From Allofranklinella schreckenbergeri (GTDB lineage Bacteria > Pseudomonadota > Gammaproteobacteria > Burkholderiales > Burkholderiaceae_C): DNA of 64,000 nt. Shown in pieces: positions 17,371-26,804 of the stretch. Every line of letters begins with the position of its first letter. Within the stretch, counting starts at the first letter, position 1. The stretch covers positions 62,001 through 126,000 of the forward strand of contig NZ_RDQM01000009.1 of NCBI RefSeq assembly GCF_003703475.1, in the 5' to 3' direction. A program made the position numbers and the translations under genes. The notes beneath the pieces were generated by a model. It saw nothing but the letters and a program-made list of their open reading frames with translations, had not been told where the DNA came from and made no database searches.

Positions 17371-17607
17371 GACCAGGCAAACTCCAAACAGCTAGTAAGG
17401 CGCCTTTCGTTCAAGCTTCCGTCCAGGCGAAATGAGTACAGGCGGCGCTTCAAACCTTCTCTCTCGGACAGATTCTTTCTGTGAGAAACAGAAACTTTTT
17501 GAAAGAGAGGCAAATTCTACTCTCCAAAATAATGAGAGCGATATGCATTTTTAATACGTGCATTGCTGGTTTGGATCTGGGCTTGGGGGACAGGGTAGGC
17601 TGTCAAA

Positions 17608-18465
17608 ATGCCCGCTTTATTTGCTTTTCATGTGCTTATGCTGCGCGTTGCCGCCAATTTGAGTTTTTTTTACCAGGACATGCCGTTTGAAGCGCGGCTG
17701 GCTGCCGCTGCGGAGGATGGTTTTAAAGGGGTGGAATACCTCTCGCCCTACGACATGGAGCCGCATCGGCTGGCGGGATTGCTGCAAGCCCATGGCCTGG
17801 AGCAGGTTTTATTCAATGCACCAGCAGGCGGGAGCCATCTGGCCCAGGTGCGCAGGGCCTGGGATGAGGGCTGGCGCGGCACCGCCAGCCTGCCGGGCGA
17901 GCAGGAGGCATTTCGCTATGGCATTGATTTGGCGCTGGAATACGCGCAGGCCCTGTCGTGCCGACGCGTTCATGTCATGTCCGGCATCAACCCGTCGGCC
18001 AATCGGGGGGATCGTTTGCTCTGGCTGAAGCAGTTGGCGTGGGCGGCTGAGCGCGCGGCGCGGTGCCCGGATGTCACTTTGCTGATTGAAGCGATCAACC
18101 GGGAGGATATGCCCGGCTACTGGCTGCACACACAGCAACAGGCCTACGAGGCGCTGGTTGAGGTGGGGCACCCCAGGCTGGCGATGCAGTTCGATGCATA
18201 CCATTGCCAAAAGGTAGAGGGGGATGTGCTGGCGCAGTGGCAAAAATACGCGGCCACAGGCTGGATCAAGCATGTGCAAATCGCGGGCGTGCCAGGCAGG
18301 CATGAGCCGGATGTCGGCGTGCTGCCATATGGCCCGCTGCTGGCGCAGATGCAGGCCAGCGGCTACGACGGCTGGTTGGGGCTGGAGTACCGTCCGCAGG
18401 ATGCATCGCGCGCTGGCGTGCGTGAGGGGTTAAGACGCTGGTTGGCGCAGGGGGTGGCGCTGTGA
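17608..18465 (+). CDS. Hydroxypyruvate isomerase-family TIM-barrel protein
   Basis: A 285-residue xylose-isomerase-like barrel of the Hyi family. Features: VAANLSFFYQDMPFEARL near the N-terminus, GVEYLSPYD, LLIEAINREDMPGYWL (metal-binding Glu), MQFDAYHCQ (Asp/His) and GLEYRP (last Glu). Start 17608 has a GGTAGG ribosome site. An internal ATG at 17638 gives the more usual family length and remains possible. The stop overlaps the start of the next gene. No glyoxylate carboligase or tartronate semialdehyde reductase is adjacent, so the substrate is open. Confidence 0.82.
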   Translation: MPALFAFHVLMLRVAANLSFFYQDMPFEARLAAAAEDGFKGVEYLSPYDMEPHRLAGLLQAHGLEQVLFNAPAGGSHLAQVRRAWDEGWRGTASLPGEQEAFRYGIDLALEYAQALSCRRVHVMSGINPSANRGDRLLWLKQLAWAAERAARCPDVTLLIEAINREDMPGYWLHTQQQAYEALVEVGHPRLAMQFDAYHCQKVEGDVLAQWQKYAATGWIKHVQIAGVPGRHEPDVGVLPYGPLLAQMQASGYDGWLGLEYRPQDASRAGVREGLRRWLAQGVAL

Positions 18466-19454
18466 GTGCGCCGATATCCAGCATGCCCCCGGCTTCGCAC
18501 GCGGTTCAGGTGGAGTTGGTGGCTGTTTTGGCGTCTGTGGCAAATGGGCAAGTGCGCGTGATGACGACGCGCCATGGCCAATCGTTGCCGTGCGGGCCGT
18601 TTACGACGACCCATCTCTCGCTCCAAGCTGGCATGCGCGCCTGGGTGGAATCGGAAACCCATCACCCGATTGGGTATATCGAGCAGCTCTACACCTTCGC
18701 CGATCCTGGCCGACAAGCCGATGCTGGGCCCAGGCGCATCTCCATCAGCTATCTGAGCTTGACGTGCGCTCAAAAAAATACGCACGATACGCTCAACGCG
18801 GCCGCGGAGCATGCCGGTTGGCGCAATTGGTATGACTTCTTCCCCTGGGAGGATCTTCGCAGCGAGTGGGCAGCGGAGTTGGTGCGTGAATCCATCGTGC
18901 CTCGTCTGTCGCAATGGGCTAGCCAAGCGCAATCGTCGGATGTGGCGCGTCAGCGCTGGCAACGTATCGAGAGCTGCTTTGCATTGCATGAGTGGAACGA
19001 AGATTTGGTGCTGCAACGCTATGAGCTGCTCTACGAAGCGGCCTTGGTCGAGGAAGCGCGCCGCGCGTGTGCGATTGCAGCAACGGATGGCGGGCAGTCG
19101 TTACTGCCGGGCCTGACCATGTTGCTGGATCATCGCCGTATATTGGCGACGGGGATGGCCAGGTTGCGCGCCAAGATCAAATACCGGCCGGTGGTCTTTG
19201 AGTTGATGCCTCCCCAGTTCACCTTGTTGCAGCTACAGCAAACGGCCGAAGCCATCACGGGGCGTTGGCTGCACAAGCAGAACTTCCGCCGACTAATTGA
19301 ACAGCAACATTTGATTGAAGAAACGGGGCATTTGGCAGTGGGGCAGGCTGGCCGGCCGGCCAAGCTGTTCAGGTTTCGCAATGACGTGGCTTATGAAAGG
19401 GCTATTGCGGGCACCAAGCTCCCAACGGCTGCCAGCTCTGGCGGACAGGATTGA
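18462..19454 (+). CDS. Nudix-type transcription regulator, NrtR-like, degenerate Nudix box
   Basis: A 330-residue protein starting at GTG 18462, sharing four bases with the previous stop (GTGA). The N-terminal half has a Nudix-like layout (LVAVLASVANGQVRVMTTR, then RISISYLSL), but where the box GX5EX7REUXEE should be, the sequence reads LQAGMRAWVESETHHP, lacking the catalytic pattern. The C-terminal third is a winged helix (ELMPPQFTLLQLQQTAEAIT, then KQNFRRLIEQ). This is the architecture of NrtR NAD-metabolism repressors, but the ligand here need not be an NAD-related compound. Confidence 0.75.
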   Translation: MSAPISSMPPASHAVQVELVAVLASVANGQVRVMTTRHGQSLPCGPFTTTHLSLQAGMRAWVESETHHPIGYIEQLYTFADPGRQADAGPRRISISYLSLTCAQKNTHDTLNAAAEHAGWRNWYDFFPWEDLRSEWAAELVRESIVPRLSQWASQAQSSDVARQRWQRIESCFALHEWNEDLVLQRYELLYEAALVEEARRACAIAATDGGQSLLPGLTMLLDHRRILATGMARLRAKIKYRPVVFELMPPQFTLLQLQQTAEAITGRWLHKQNFRRLIEQQHLIEETGHLAVGQAGRPAKLFRFRNDVAYERAIAGTKLPTAASSGGQD

Positions 19455-19739
19455 TGGAAGGCATTGCATGAAATGCGTTGCGCAACCCTTTGTTTTTAGA
19501 GGGCTGGGCTTGGTGCCTTGCACCCCCCCCGCTATGGTTGTCGTGTTGCTGGGTAGCAACGAAAATGGAGCGAATCTTCGATAGATTGCAAATACTCTTT
19601 GCCAATCGCAAGCCTGTCTGCTGCAATACGCCCAACTTCCCCACCAGGAGGTTGGCTCGGGGAACCGGCGGGACTGTAATCCGGCATAAGCCCTAGACCC
19701 CCCGTACCGGAGCCCTATGTTTAACCTTGGAGTATTCGC
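19455..19739 (+). promoter_or_regulatory. Long leader/promoter region of the second porin
   Basis: 285 bp without a gene upstream of a porin whose codon use suggests high expression. It contains a run of eight C residues (about 19523-19530) and a GGAG ribosome site before the start (CTTGGAGTATTCGC). No sure -35/-10 pair or known regulatory RNA was recognised. Confidence 0.4.
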
Positions 19740-20693
19740 ATGAAAAAATCCCTTATCGCATTGGCTGCCGTTGCTGCCTCTGGCTTCGCAATGGCTCAAT
19801 CTTCTGTGACGCTGTACGGTGTGGCTGACGTTGCTGTTGGCTACAACTCTGATAAAGGCCCCAACGCCAATATCGAGAAAAAGACAGCAGCTCGTGCAAA
19901 CAGCATTTTCAACAATGGCACCAGCCGCATCGGCTTCCGCGGTGTGGAAGACCTGGGCGGTGGTCTGAAAGCCAACTTCCAATTCGAACAAGGTGTGAGC
20001 TTGGCTGATGGTTCTACTCAAGCCAAGACTTTTGCTCGTCAAGCTTGGGTTGGTCTGTCTGGTGACTTCGGTACGCTGCGTTTGGGCCGTCAGTTGACTC
20101 CCTCTTTCAACGGTATTGCTGCTTGGGAAATCACCGGCACCGCCAACTACTCTGTGGTGGCAAACCAGTTCGGTTACGCTGGCGCTGGCTCGCGTGACGA
20201 CGCCATGATTCAATACATCACACCGAACTTCGGTGGCTTCAAGGCGCATCTGGCTTACGTGCTGGAAGACAACCGTGGTACGGATGAGAAGTACGACCTG
20301 GCTTTGATCTACGGCAATGGCCCGTTCAAGGCTGCTCTGACTTACGCCAACACTGGCGAAGGCAAGGCCAACGCTTCCGTCGGCGCTTCTTACGACTTCA
20401 AATTCGCCAAGGTTGCTGCCTCTTACTTTGACGGTCACTACAACTACATGCGCAATGCTTCGTTCGACGGTTTCTCTGTCGGCGCATCGATTCCTTTCAA
20501 CAACTTCAGCCTGACGTTCGACGTGGCTCGTAACAGCGAGTTCAAGGACACCGACTTCGTGGTGGAAGGCAAGTACGCTCTGTCCAAGCGCACATTCGTG
20601 TACGCTATGTACCTGAACGACGGCAAGAAGTTCACACGTGACAGCAACACTGGCAAGAACAACTTCTCGGTTGGTCTGCGTCACAACTTCTAA
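19740..20693 (+). CDS. General outer-membrane porin, highly expressed type
   Basis: A 317-residue Porin_4 protein: signal peptide MKKSLIALAAVAASGFAMAQ, mature start SSVTLYGVADVAVGY, RIGFRGVEDLGGGLKANFQ, RLGRQLTPSFNG, C-terminus GLRHNF. Codon use is narrower and less GC-rich than that of neighbouring genes, as expected for an abundant outer-membrane protein. It has a strong ribosome site, a long leader and its own terminator, so it is monocistronic. Confidence 0.94.
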   Translation: MKKSLIALAAVAASGFAMAQSSVTLYGVADVAVGYNSDKGPNANIEKKTAARANSIFNNGTSRIGFRGVEDLGGGLKANFQFEQGVSLADGSTQAKTFARQAWVGLSGDFGTLRLGRQLTPSFNGIAAWEITGTANYSVVANQFGYAGAGSRDDAMIQYITPNFGGFKAHLAYVLEDNRGTDEKYDLALIYGNGPFKAALTYANTGEGKANASVGASYDFKFAKVAASYFDGHYNYMRNASFDGFSVGASIPFNNFSLTFDVARNSEFKDTDFVVEGKYALSKRTFVYAMYLNDGKKFTRDSNTGKNNFSVGLRHNF

Positions 20694-20715
20694 TCCGGTT
20701 TTTACTGGATAAACA

Positions 20716-20741
20716 AAACGCCCCTTCGGGGGCGTTTTGTC
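20716..20741 (+). terminator. Rho-independent terminator of the porin gene
   Basis: AAAACGCCCC-TTCG-GGGGCGTTTT: a 10-bp stem with a stable UUCG tetraloop and T-rich tail, 22 bases after the stop. Confidence 0.95.
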
Positions 20742-20819
20742 GTTTTGAAGCATGCGCTCGGCCAAGGAAATCGCATGCGGCATTGATAATGCTTGCCGAT
20801 CAATTGGAAGGTTTCGCTG

Positions 20820-22136
20820 ATGATGGAGATAGGGCAGATGATCGGTAGTCCGGTGGCAAAGAAGTGGTTGGGTACGGTCGTTTTCGGGGCGGCAGCAATA
20901 TGCATGGCCGTGGCGCAAGCGAAGCCGCCAGCGCAGGAGCCGATTAAATTGGCGTTGGTGGAAAGTCTCTCTGGCCCCTTTGCCAATACGGGGGAGGCGG
21001 TGTTTCGCAATTTGGCTTGGGCCGTAGAACGTGTCAATGCCCGTGGCGGAGTGGCTTTGTCGGCTGAAGAGGGCGGCGCTCGTCTGTTGCAGTTGGTGCG
21101 GTTTGACAGCAAGGGGCAAACGGAAGAAGCGCTATCCGCATTGCAAGCGGCCCGGGATGCAGGGGCGCGTTACATTTTGCAAGGCAACTCCTCGGCTACG
21201 GCAGAGGCGATTTTGGGGGCGGTTGAAAAAAACAACGCACGCACGCCAGAGCAAAGCCTGTTGTTTCTCAATTACTCGGCCGTCGATCCCAGTCTGACCA
21301 ACGAGAGGTGCAGTTTTTGGCATTTCCGTTTTGATGCACACGCCCATATGCGCATGAATGCATTGATGGATGTGCTGGAGCGTGATGCGGCTATCAAGAA
21401 AGTTTATTTATTCGGGCAAGACTATAGTTTTGGTCACGCTGTATTGAAGGAGGCGCGGCGTCAGTTGGCCGAGCGCCGTCCGGATATCGAGATCGTGGCC
21501 GAGGAATACCATCCGATTGGTCGCGTCAAGGATTTCGCGCCTTATGGAGCCAAGATCAAAGCCAGTGGCGCTCAGGCGGTGATTACGGGGAACTGGGGCA
21601 ATGATTTGACCTTGTTCATCAAAGCCAGCGCGGAGGTTGGCTTTGATGGCAGCTTCTACACGTTTTACGGCAATGCGCTGGGTGCGCCTGCGGCCATTGG
21701 TGATGCGGGTGTGGGCAAAGTCATTGCAGTGGCGGACTGGTTTCCCAATGCCCCTTCGGAGCAAGGCCGGGCTTTTTATGCTTCCTTCCGTGAGCGTTTT
21801 CCCAAGCCCGGTGACGACTACGTCCACATGCGGATGCAGCTTCTGGTAGAGGCTTTGGTCAAGGCAATGGAAAAGGCGGGCAGCGCCGAGCCCAAAGCGG
21901 TGGCCTTCGCCTTGGAGGATTTGGCCGTGGCGCTCTCTGGTCAGGCCGGGCGTATGCGCGCTGATGACCACCAATTCCAGCAAGCCTTGATGGTGGGTTT
22001 GATGCAAAAGGCGGGCAGTGCTTCTGTGCCTTTTGATGTGGAAGGCTCGGGCTATGGCTTTGAGGTGATTCGTTTGCTCAAGCCCGATGAGGCGCAGATG
22101 GCGCATCGCTGTGCCATGAAGCGCCCGACGCGCTAA
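20820..22136 (+). CDS. Branched-chain amino-acid-type ABC substrate-binding protein
   Basis: A 438-residue periplasmic-binding protein of the Leu/Ile/Val class (Peripla_BP_6). Start 20820 lies eight bases after GGAAGG and is preferred to the TTG at 20793. A hydrophobic signal (WLGTVVFGAAAICMAVAQA) precedes IKLALVESLSGPFANTGEAV. Later blocks FLNYSAVDP, VYLFGQDYSFGH and AVITGNWGNDL fit the two-lobed fold. No livHMGF permease or ATPase genes are adjacent, so the transporter partner, if any, lies elsewhere. The solute is unknown. Confidence 0.85.
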   Translation: MMEIGQMIGSPVAKKWLGTVVFGAAAICMAVAQAKPPAQEPIKLALVESLSGPFANTGEAVFRNLAWAVERVNARGGVALSAEEGGARLLQLVRFDSKGQTEEALSALQAARDAGARYILQGNSSATAEAILGAVEKNNARTPEQSLLFLNYSAVDPSLTNERCSFWHFRFDAHAHMRMNALMDVLERDAAIKKVYLFGQDYSFGHAVLKEARRQLAERRPDIEIVAEEYHPIGRVKDFAPYGAKIKASGAQAVITGNWGNDLTLFIKASAEVGFDGSFYTFYGNALGAPAAIGDAGVGKVIAVADWFPNAPSEQGRAFYASFRERFPKPGDDYVHMRMQLLVEALVKAMEKAGSAEPKAVAFALEDLAVALSGQAGRMRADDHQFQQALMVGLMQKAGSASVPFDVEGSGYGFEVIRLLKPDEAQMAHRCAMKRPTR

Positions 22137-22205
22137 TGGGCCTTCATCGCTCCATCCGCTGCTTGATCGCGACGGTATGCGGCGCGTCTCTGCCATGAAT
22201 TCTTC

Positions 22206-22272
22206 TTCAAAAGTAAATAGTGATTAATACTGGAATTGCCAAAACAGGGTAGATTTATTTCCTTTCGATTTG
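22206..22272 (+). repeat. Dispersed AT-rich intergenic palindrome, copy F
   Basis: Good core TTGCCAAAACAGGGTA and right arm ATTTCCTTTCGATTTG; the left arm (TTCAAAAGTAAATAG) is diverged. Between the substrate-binding protein and the GntR gene. Confidence 0.7.
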
Positions 22273-22435
22273 AAAAATAGAATTCTCAGTTCAATTTATA
22301 TCTTATATAAGACATTGGGGCAAGGCTTGGCTGAGCGCTTAGAATCGTTAGGGTGCCAGCCCGTTGAGCGGTTTGTTCCCGCAGGGGTGTGCCCCAGCGA
22401 ATGCCATTGAAAGCCACCGAAAGCCACGAAGCACC

Positions 22436-23215
22436 ATGAATGAGATCCAGGGCATACCCAAGGCGGCCGAGGCTGCAAATTTGGCAGCCCCTTCTTTCAG
22501 CCCTTTGTATCGCCAAATCAAAGGGCTGCTGTTGCAGAAATTGCAGGCGGGTCAATGGCAGCCGGGCGAGGCCATTCCAAGTGAAATGGAGCTGTCGCAG
22601 CAATTGCGCGTCAGCCAGGGCACGGTGCGCAAAGCCATTGATGAATTGGCGGCGGAAAATCTTTTGGTGCGGCGGCAGGGAAAAGGCACTTTCGTGGCCA
22701 CGCATACGGAACGCCAAGTCCAGTACCGTTTTCTGCGCTTGCGCCCCGATCAGGGCAGCCTGGATGGGGAGGGGCCAGCGCAACGCCATATCTTGTTTTG
22801 TCGGCGCGAGCGCGCCACGGCGGAGCTGGCTGCGCAAATGGGCCTGCGCAGTGGCGATGCGGTCATGCACATCCGCCGCACGTTGGCCATGCGGGCAGTG
22901 GTCTCGGTGCTGGAGGATATTTGGCTGCCCGGCCATGCGTTTAAAAATATCCATGCCGAACAAATCATGCATTACCAAGGACCGACCTATGCCTTGCTGG
23001 AGCAAGAGTTTGGTGTGCGCATGGTGCGTGCGGTGGAAAAGATCAAAGCCATCGTTGCGCCAGATGCAGAATCGGCGCAATTGCTGGAAGTGGAAAGCTC
23101 AACGCCTTTGCTGGCCGTTGAGCGTGTTGCCTACACCTACAACGATGTGCCCATGGAGGTGCGCCGTGGCCTGTATCGGACAGACACCCATCACTATCTC
23201 AATGAGCTGCAATGA
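22436..23215 (+). CDS. GntR-family regulator, HutC subfamily
   Basis: A 259-residue regulator starting at ATG 22436; an upstream in-frame start at 22364 has no better support. N-terminal winged helix with the GntR pattern PLYRQIKGLLLQ, GEAIPSEMELSQQLRVSQG, TVRKAIDELAAENLLVRRQG. The C-terminal UTRA/chorismate-lyase-like effector domain ends with VERVAYTYNDVPMEVRRGLY. It stands immediately upstream of sdhC in the same direction, 125 bp apart, so it is a candidate regulator of the sdh operon by position only. Confidence 0.87.
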   Translation: MNEIQGIPKAAEAANLAAPSFSPLYRQIKGLLLQKLQAGQWQPGEAIPSEMELSQQLRVSQGTVRKAIDELAAENLLVRRQGKGTFVATHTERQVQYRFLRLRPDQGSLDGEGPAQRHILFCRRERATAELAAQMGLRSGDAVMHIRRTLAMRAVVSVLEDIWLPGHAFKNIHAEQIMHYQGPTYALLEQEFGVRMVRAVEKIKAIVAPDAESAQLLEVESSTPLLAVERVAYTYNDVPMEVRRGLYRTDTHHYLNELQ

Positions 23216-23340
23216 ACCGCAACTGCTGCGTGGCTGACAATTTGTCGCACATTTGTCTTGGTTTAGCCCGTTGAGACTAAAATCGCCGGGTTTGCCCGCC
23301 AGCGGCGAACCCTGTTTCCACTGAGAAAGCCAAAAAACCC

Positions 23341-23769
23341 ATGAATGAAGTTGCAAAGAAAAGGCCGGAGTTTCGCAACATCAATGTCTTCCATGATGTG
23401 CGCACTTACCGTATGCCCCCAGCGGCCATCCTCTCCATCCTGCACCGTATCAGCGGCGGCATCATGTTTTTGCTGCTGCCCTTTCTGCTCTGGTTATTCG
23501 ATATGTCGGTGCGTTCGCCACAGACTTTTGAGCAAGTAGCAGGCATTTTCCGCGAGGGGCTTTGGATCTTCCCCGGCTTCATGGTTCGGTTGGGTGTGCT
23601 GGTGCTGGTGTGGGCCTTTTTGCATCACCTGTGTGCAGGTATTCGGCACATTCATATGGATGTGGATCACCATGCTGTTGACAAGCACAAAGGGCGCAAG
23701 ACCGCCATTGCCTCATTTGCCATCAGCTTGGGCCTGACTGCTATTTTTGGCCTCAAGATCTTGTTCTGA
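23341..23769 (+). CDS. sdhC: Succinate dehydrogenase cytochrome b556 subunit
   Basis: A 142-residue inner-membrane protein with three transmembrane helices. SILHRISGGIMFLLLPFLLW carries the quinone-site Ser/Arg region, and HHLCAGIRHIHMD carries the haem-ligand His. First gene of sdhCDAB. It anchors the catalytic subunits of complex II and passes electrons to ubiquinone. Confidence 0.94.
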   Translation: MNEVAKKRPEFRNINVFHDVRTYRMPPAAILSILHRISGGIMFLLLPFLLWLFDMSVRSPQTFEQVAGIFREGLWIFPGFMVRLGVLVLVWAFLHHLCAGIRHIHMDVDHHAVDKHKGRKTAIASFAISLGLTAIFGLKILF

Positions 23770-23793
23770 CCGCTGCGCCAAGGAGTTTTAACT

Positions 23794-24159
23794 ATGTCCG
23801 TCAACTACGGTTCCAAGCGCCTTGTCGTCGGCGCCCATTACGGTCTTCGCGACTGGCTGGCCCAGCGACTCACGGCGATTTTGATTGCTTTGTTTGCGCT
23901 CGTGCTGATGGCGCGGGTTTGCATGATTGATGGCGCTATCGATTATGCAGAGTGGAAAAACCTCTTTGCGCCGCAATGGATGCGTTTGCTGACCTTCGTG
24001 GCTGCTGTGGCCGTGCTCTGGCACGCATGGATCGGTTTGCGTGAAATCTTGATGGATTACGTCTCTGTCGCTGGCCTGCGCCTGCTGGCATATACGGGTG
24101 TGCTGGTCTGGTTGATCGGTTGCGCTGGCTGGGTTTTCCAGACGCTGTGGCGCCTGTGA
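23794..24159 (+). CDS. sdhD: Succinate dehydrogenase membrane anchor subunit
   Basis: A 121-residue protein with three hydrophobic helices. GAHYGLRDWLAQRLTAIL near the N-terminus is the typical SdhD entry, and VLWHAWIGLREILMDYV contains the haem-ligand His. An AAGGAG ribosome site precedes the start, 24 bases after sdhC. Confidence 0.93.
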   Translation: MSVNYGSKRLVVGAHYGLRDWLAQRLTAILIALFALVLMARVCMIDGAIDYAEWKNLFAPQWMRLLTFVAAVAVLWHAWIGLREILMDYVSVAGLRLLAYTGVLVWLIGCAGWVFQTLWRL

Positions 24160-24221
24160 TGGCTTGGTAAATATCCCGTCCAGTAGAACAAAGATAAGTC
24201 CCCACTTTAAGACTACCCATC

Positions 24222-26030
24222 ATGAGTTATACAAAAGAGAACATCATCACCCGCAAGTTTGACGCTGTGATTGTCGGCGCAGGCGGCTCCGGCATGCGCG
24301 CTGCGTTGGAGCTCTCCCGTGCGGGCCTGAGCGTTGCCGTGCTGTCCAAAGTCTTCCCCACCCGCTCACATACTGTGGCGGCTCAAGGCGGTGTTTCTGC
24401 ATCGCTGGGCAACATGAGCGAGGACAACTGGCACTACCATTTCTACGACACCATCAAGGGCAGTGACTGGCTGGGCGATCAGGACGCCATCGAATTCATG
24501 TGCCGTGAGGCGCCTAACGTCGTGATCGAGCTGGAGCACTTTGGCATGCCGTTCGACCGCAACCCTGACGGCACCATCTACCAGCGCCCCTTCGGTGGTC
24601 ACACGGCCAACTATGGCGAGAAGCCGGTGCAACGCGCTTGTGCAGCGGCCGACCGCACGGGCCATGCCATGCTGCATACGCTCTACCAGCAAAACGTCAA
24701 GGAAAAAACCAACTTCTTCGTGGAGTGGATGGCGCTGGACTTGATTCGTGACCAGCACGGCGATGTTGTTGGCGTGACGGCGCTGGAGCTGGAAACGGGC
24801 GATTTGTACGTGTTGCAAGCCAAAGCCGTGCTGCTGGCTACAGGCGGTGCAGGCCGCATTTTTGCGGCCTCGACCAATGCCTTCATCAACACCGGCGATG
24901 GCTTGGGCATGGCTGCGCGGGCGGGGATTCCCCTGCAAGACATGGAGTTTTGGCAGTTCCACCCCACGGGCGTCGCCGGCGCTGGCGTACTGCTGACTGA
25001 GGGGTGCCGTGGCGAGGGCGCCATTTTGCTGAACTGCCATGGTGAGCGCTTCATGGAGCGTTATGCCCCCACGCTGAAAGACTTGGCTCCGCGTGACTTC
25101 GTTTCCCGCTCCATGGATCAGGAAATCAAAGAGGGGCGTGGTTGCGGCCCGAATAAAGACTACGTGGTGCTCAAGCTGGATCACCTGGGCGCAGAAACCA
25201 TCCATAAGCGTCTGCCTTCGGTGTACGAGATCGGTATCAACTTTGCCAACGTGGATATCACGAAAGAGCCGATCCCGGTGGTGCCCACGATCCACTATCA
25301 AATGGGCGGGATTCCCACCAACATCAACGGTCAGGTTGTCGTGAAGACGCCCACCAACAATGCCGAAGTCGTGGGCGGTTTGTATGCCGTAGGCGAATGC
25401 TCTTGCGTCTCCGTGCATGGCGCGAACCGTTTGGGCACCAACTCGCTGCTGGATTTGCTGGTGTTTGGCAAATCGGCCGGCAAGCACATTGTGCAAACCG
25501 TGCGCAATCAGCAAGAGCACAAGCCGCTGCCAGCAGACGCTGCCGATCGCACATTGGCGCGTCTCAATCGCCTGCAGTCGGCTACTTCGGGTTTTTATTC
25601 GCAGGACATTGCCAACGATATCCGCAAATCAATGCAACAGCATGCAGGCGTTTTCCGTACGCAAAAAGGCATGGACGAAGGCGTGGTCAAGATCAATGCC
25701 ATCCGTGAGAAAGTGGGCAATATCACGTTGGACGACAAGTCCAAGGTCTGGAATACCGCGCGTATGGAGGCTTTGGAGGTGGATAACCTGATCGAAGTTG
25801 CGCAGGCCACCATGACGTCTGCCGCAGCGCGCCACGAGTGCCGCGGCGCCCATACGGTGTACGACTACGAACACCCGGCCGATCACCCCGAATTCCCGCT
25901 GGGGCGCAATGACCGTGACTGGCTCAAGCACACGCTGTGGTACAGCGAAACCAACAGCCTGGATTACAAGCCCGTCAACCTCAAGCCCCTCACAGTTGAG
26001 AGCGTGCCGCCCAAAGTGCGCACCTTCTGA
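24222..26030 (+). CDS. sdhA: Succinate dehydrogenase flavoprotein subunit
   Basis: A 602-residue FAD subunit that oxidises succinate to fumarate on the cytoplasmic face. FAD fold VIVGAGGSGMRAALELS near the N-terminus; SHTVAAQGGVSASLGN with the histidine that covalently binds FAD; substrate-site HPTGVAGAGVL and HGANRLGTNSLLDL. Full length, with no anomalies. It lies between sdhD and sdhB in a tight operon. Confidence 0.97.
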   Translation: MSYTKENIITRKFDAVIVGAGGSGMRAALELSRAGLSVAVLSKVFPTRSHTVAAQGGVSASLGNMSEDNWHYHFYDTIKGSDWLGDQDAIEFMCREAPNVVIELEHFGMPFDRNPDGTIYQRPFGGHTANYGEKPVQRACAAADRTGHAMLHTLYQQNVKEKTNFFVEWMALDLIRDQHGDVVGVTALELETGDLYVLQAKAVLLATGGAGRIFAASTNAFINTGDGLGMAARAGIPLQDMEFWQFHPTGVAGAGVLLTEGCRGEGAILLNCHGERFMERYAPTLKDLAPRDFVSRSMDQEIKEGRGCGPNKDYVVLKLDHLGAETIHKRLPSVYEIGINFANVDITKEPIPVVPTIHYQMGGIPTNINGQVVVKTPTNNAEVVGGLYAVGECSCVSVHGANRLGTNSLLDLLVFGKSAGKHIVQTVRNQQEHKPLPADAADRTLARLNRLQSATSGFYSQDIANDIRKSMQQHAGVFRTQKGMDEGVVKINAIREKVGNITLDDKSKVWNTARMEALEVDNLIEVAQATMTSAAARHECRGAHTVYDYEHPADHPEFPLGRNDRDWLKHTLWYSETNSLDYKPVNLKPLTVESVPPKVRTF

Positions 26031-26069
26031 TTACCGGCCTGATAGCAGCCTCACGAAGAGTCCAAAAAT

Positions 26070-26777
26070 ATGACCATCCGGAAATTCAAGATCTACCGCT
26101 ACGATCCTGACAAGGACGCCAAGCCTTACATGCAGGATATTGAAGTGGAGCTAGACGGCCACGAGCGCATGTTGCTTGACGCCTTGGTCAAGCTCAAAGC
26201 GAAAGACCCCAGCATCGCCTTCCGCCGCTCGTGCCGTGAAGGGGTGTGCGGCTCTGACGCGATGAACATCAATGGCAAGAACGGCCTGGCCTGCTTGACC
26301 AATATGAATACGCTGCAAGGCACCATCGTGCTCAAGCCGTTGCCTGGCCTGCCGGTTATTCGCGATCTGATCGTGGACATGACCCAGTTCTTCAAGCAGT
26401 ACCACAGCATCAAGCCCTATTTGCAAAGCGATATTTACGCTTCGGCGGAAAAAGAGCGCTTGCAATCGCCTGAGGAGCGCGAGGAGCTGAACGGCCTGTA
26501 TGAGTGCATTTTGTGCGCCAGCTGCTCTACCAGTTGCCCGAGCTTCTGGTGGAACCCGGACAAATTTGTCGGCCCGGCCGGACTGTTGCAGGCGTATCGT
26601 TTCATTGCAGACAGCCGCGACACTGCCACTGGCGCGCGTTTGGATAATCTGGAAGACCCTTACCGCCTCTTCCGTTGCCACACCATCATGAACTGTGTGG
26701 ATGTGTGCCCCAAGGGGCTGAACCCCACACGCGCCATTGGCAAGATCAAGGAGCTGATGGCGCGCCGCGCGCTGTAA
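26070..26777 (+). CDS. sdhB: Succinate dehydrogenase iron-sulfur subunit
   Basis: A 235-residue protein carrying three clusters: CREGVCGSDAMNINGKNGLAC for [2Fe-2S], CILCASCSTSC for [4Fe-4S], and CHTIMNCVDVCPKGLNP completing the [3Fe-4S] and [4Fe-4S] ligands. It carries electrons from SdhA to the SdhCD quinone site. Confidence 0.97.
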   Translation: MTIRKFKIYRYDPDKDAKPYMQDIEVELDGHERMLLDALVKLKAKDPSIAFRRSCREGVCGSDAMNINGKNGLACLTNMNTLQGTIVLKPLPGLPVIRDLIVDMTQFFKQYHSIKPYLQSDIYASAEKERLQSPEEREELNGLYECILCASCSTSCPSFWWNPDKFVGPAGLLQAYRFIADSRDTATGARLDNLEDPYRLFRCHTIMNCVDVCPKGLNPTRAIGKIKELMARRAL

Positions 26778-26804
26778 GCCTGGTCGCAAACCCGATCTCT
26801 GTCT

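Noticed and set aside
19523-19530. Run of eight C residues as a phase-variable tract for the second porin
   Set aside because: It is more than 200 bp from the start and not clearly in the promoter; a single homopolymer of this length in GC-rich DNA is weak evidence.
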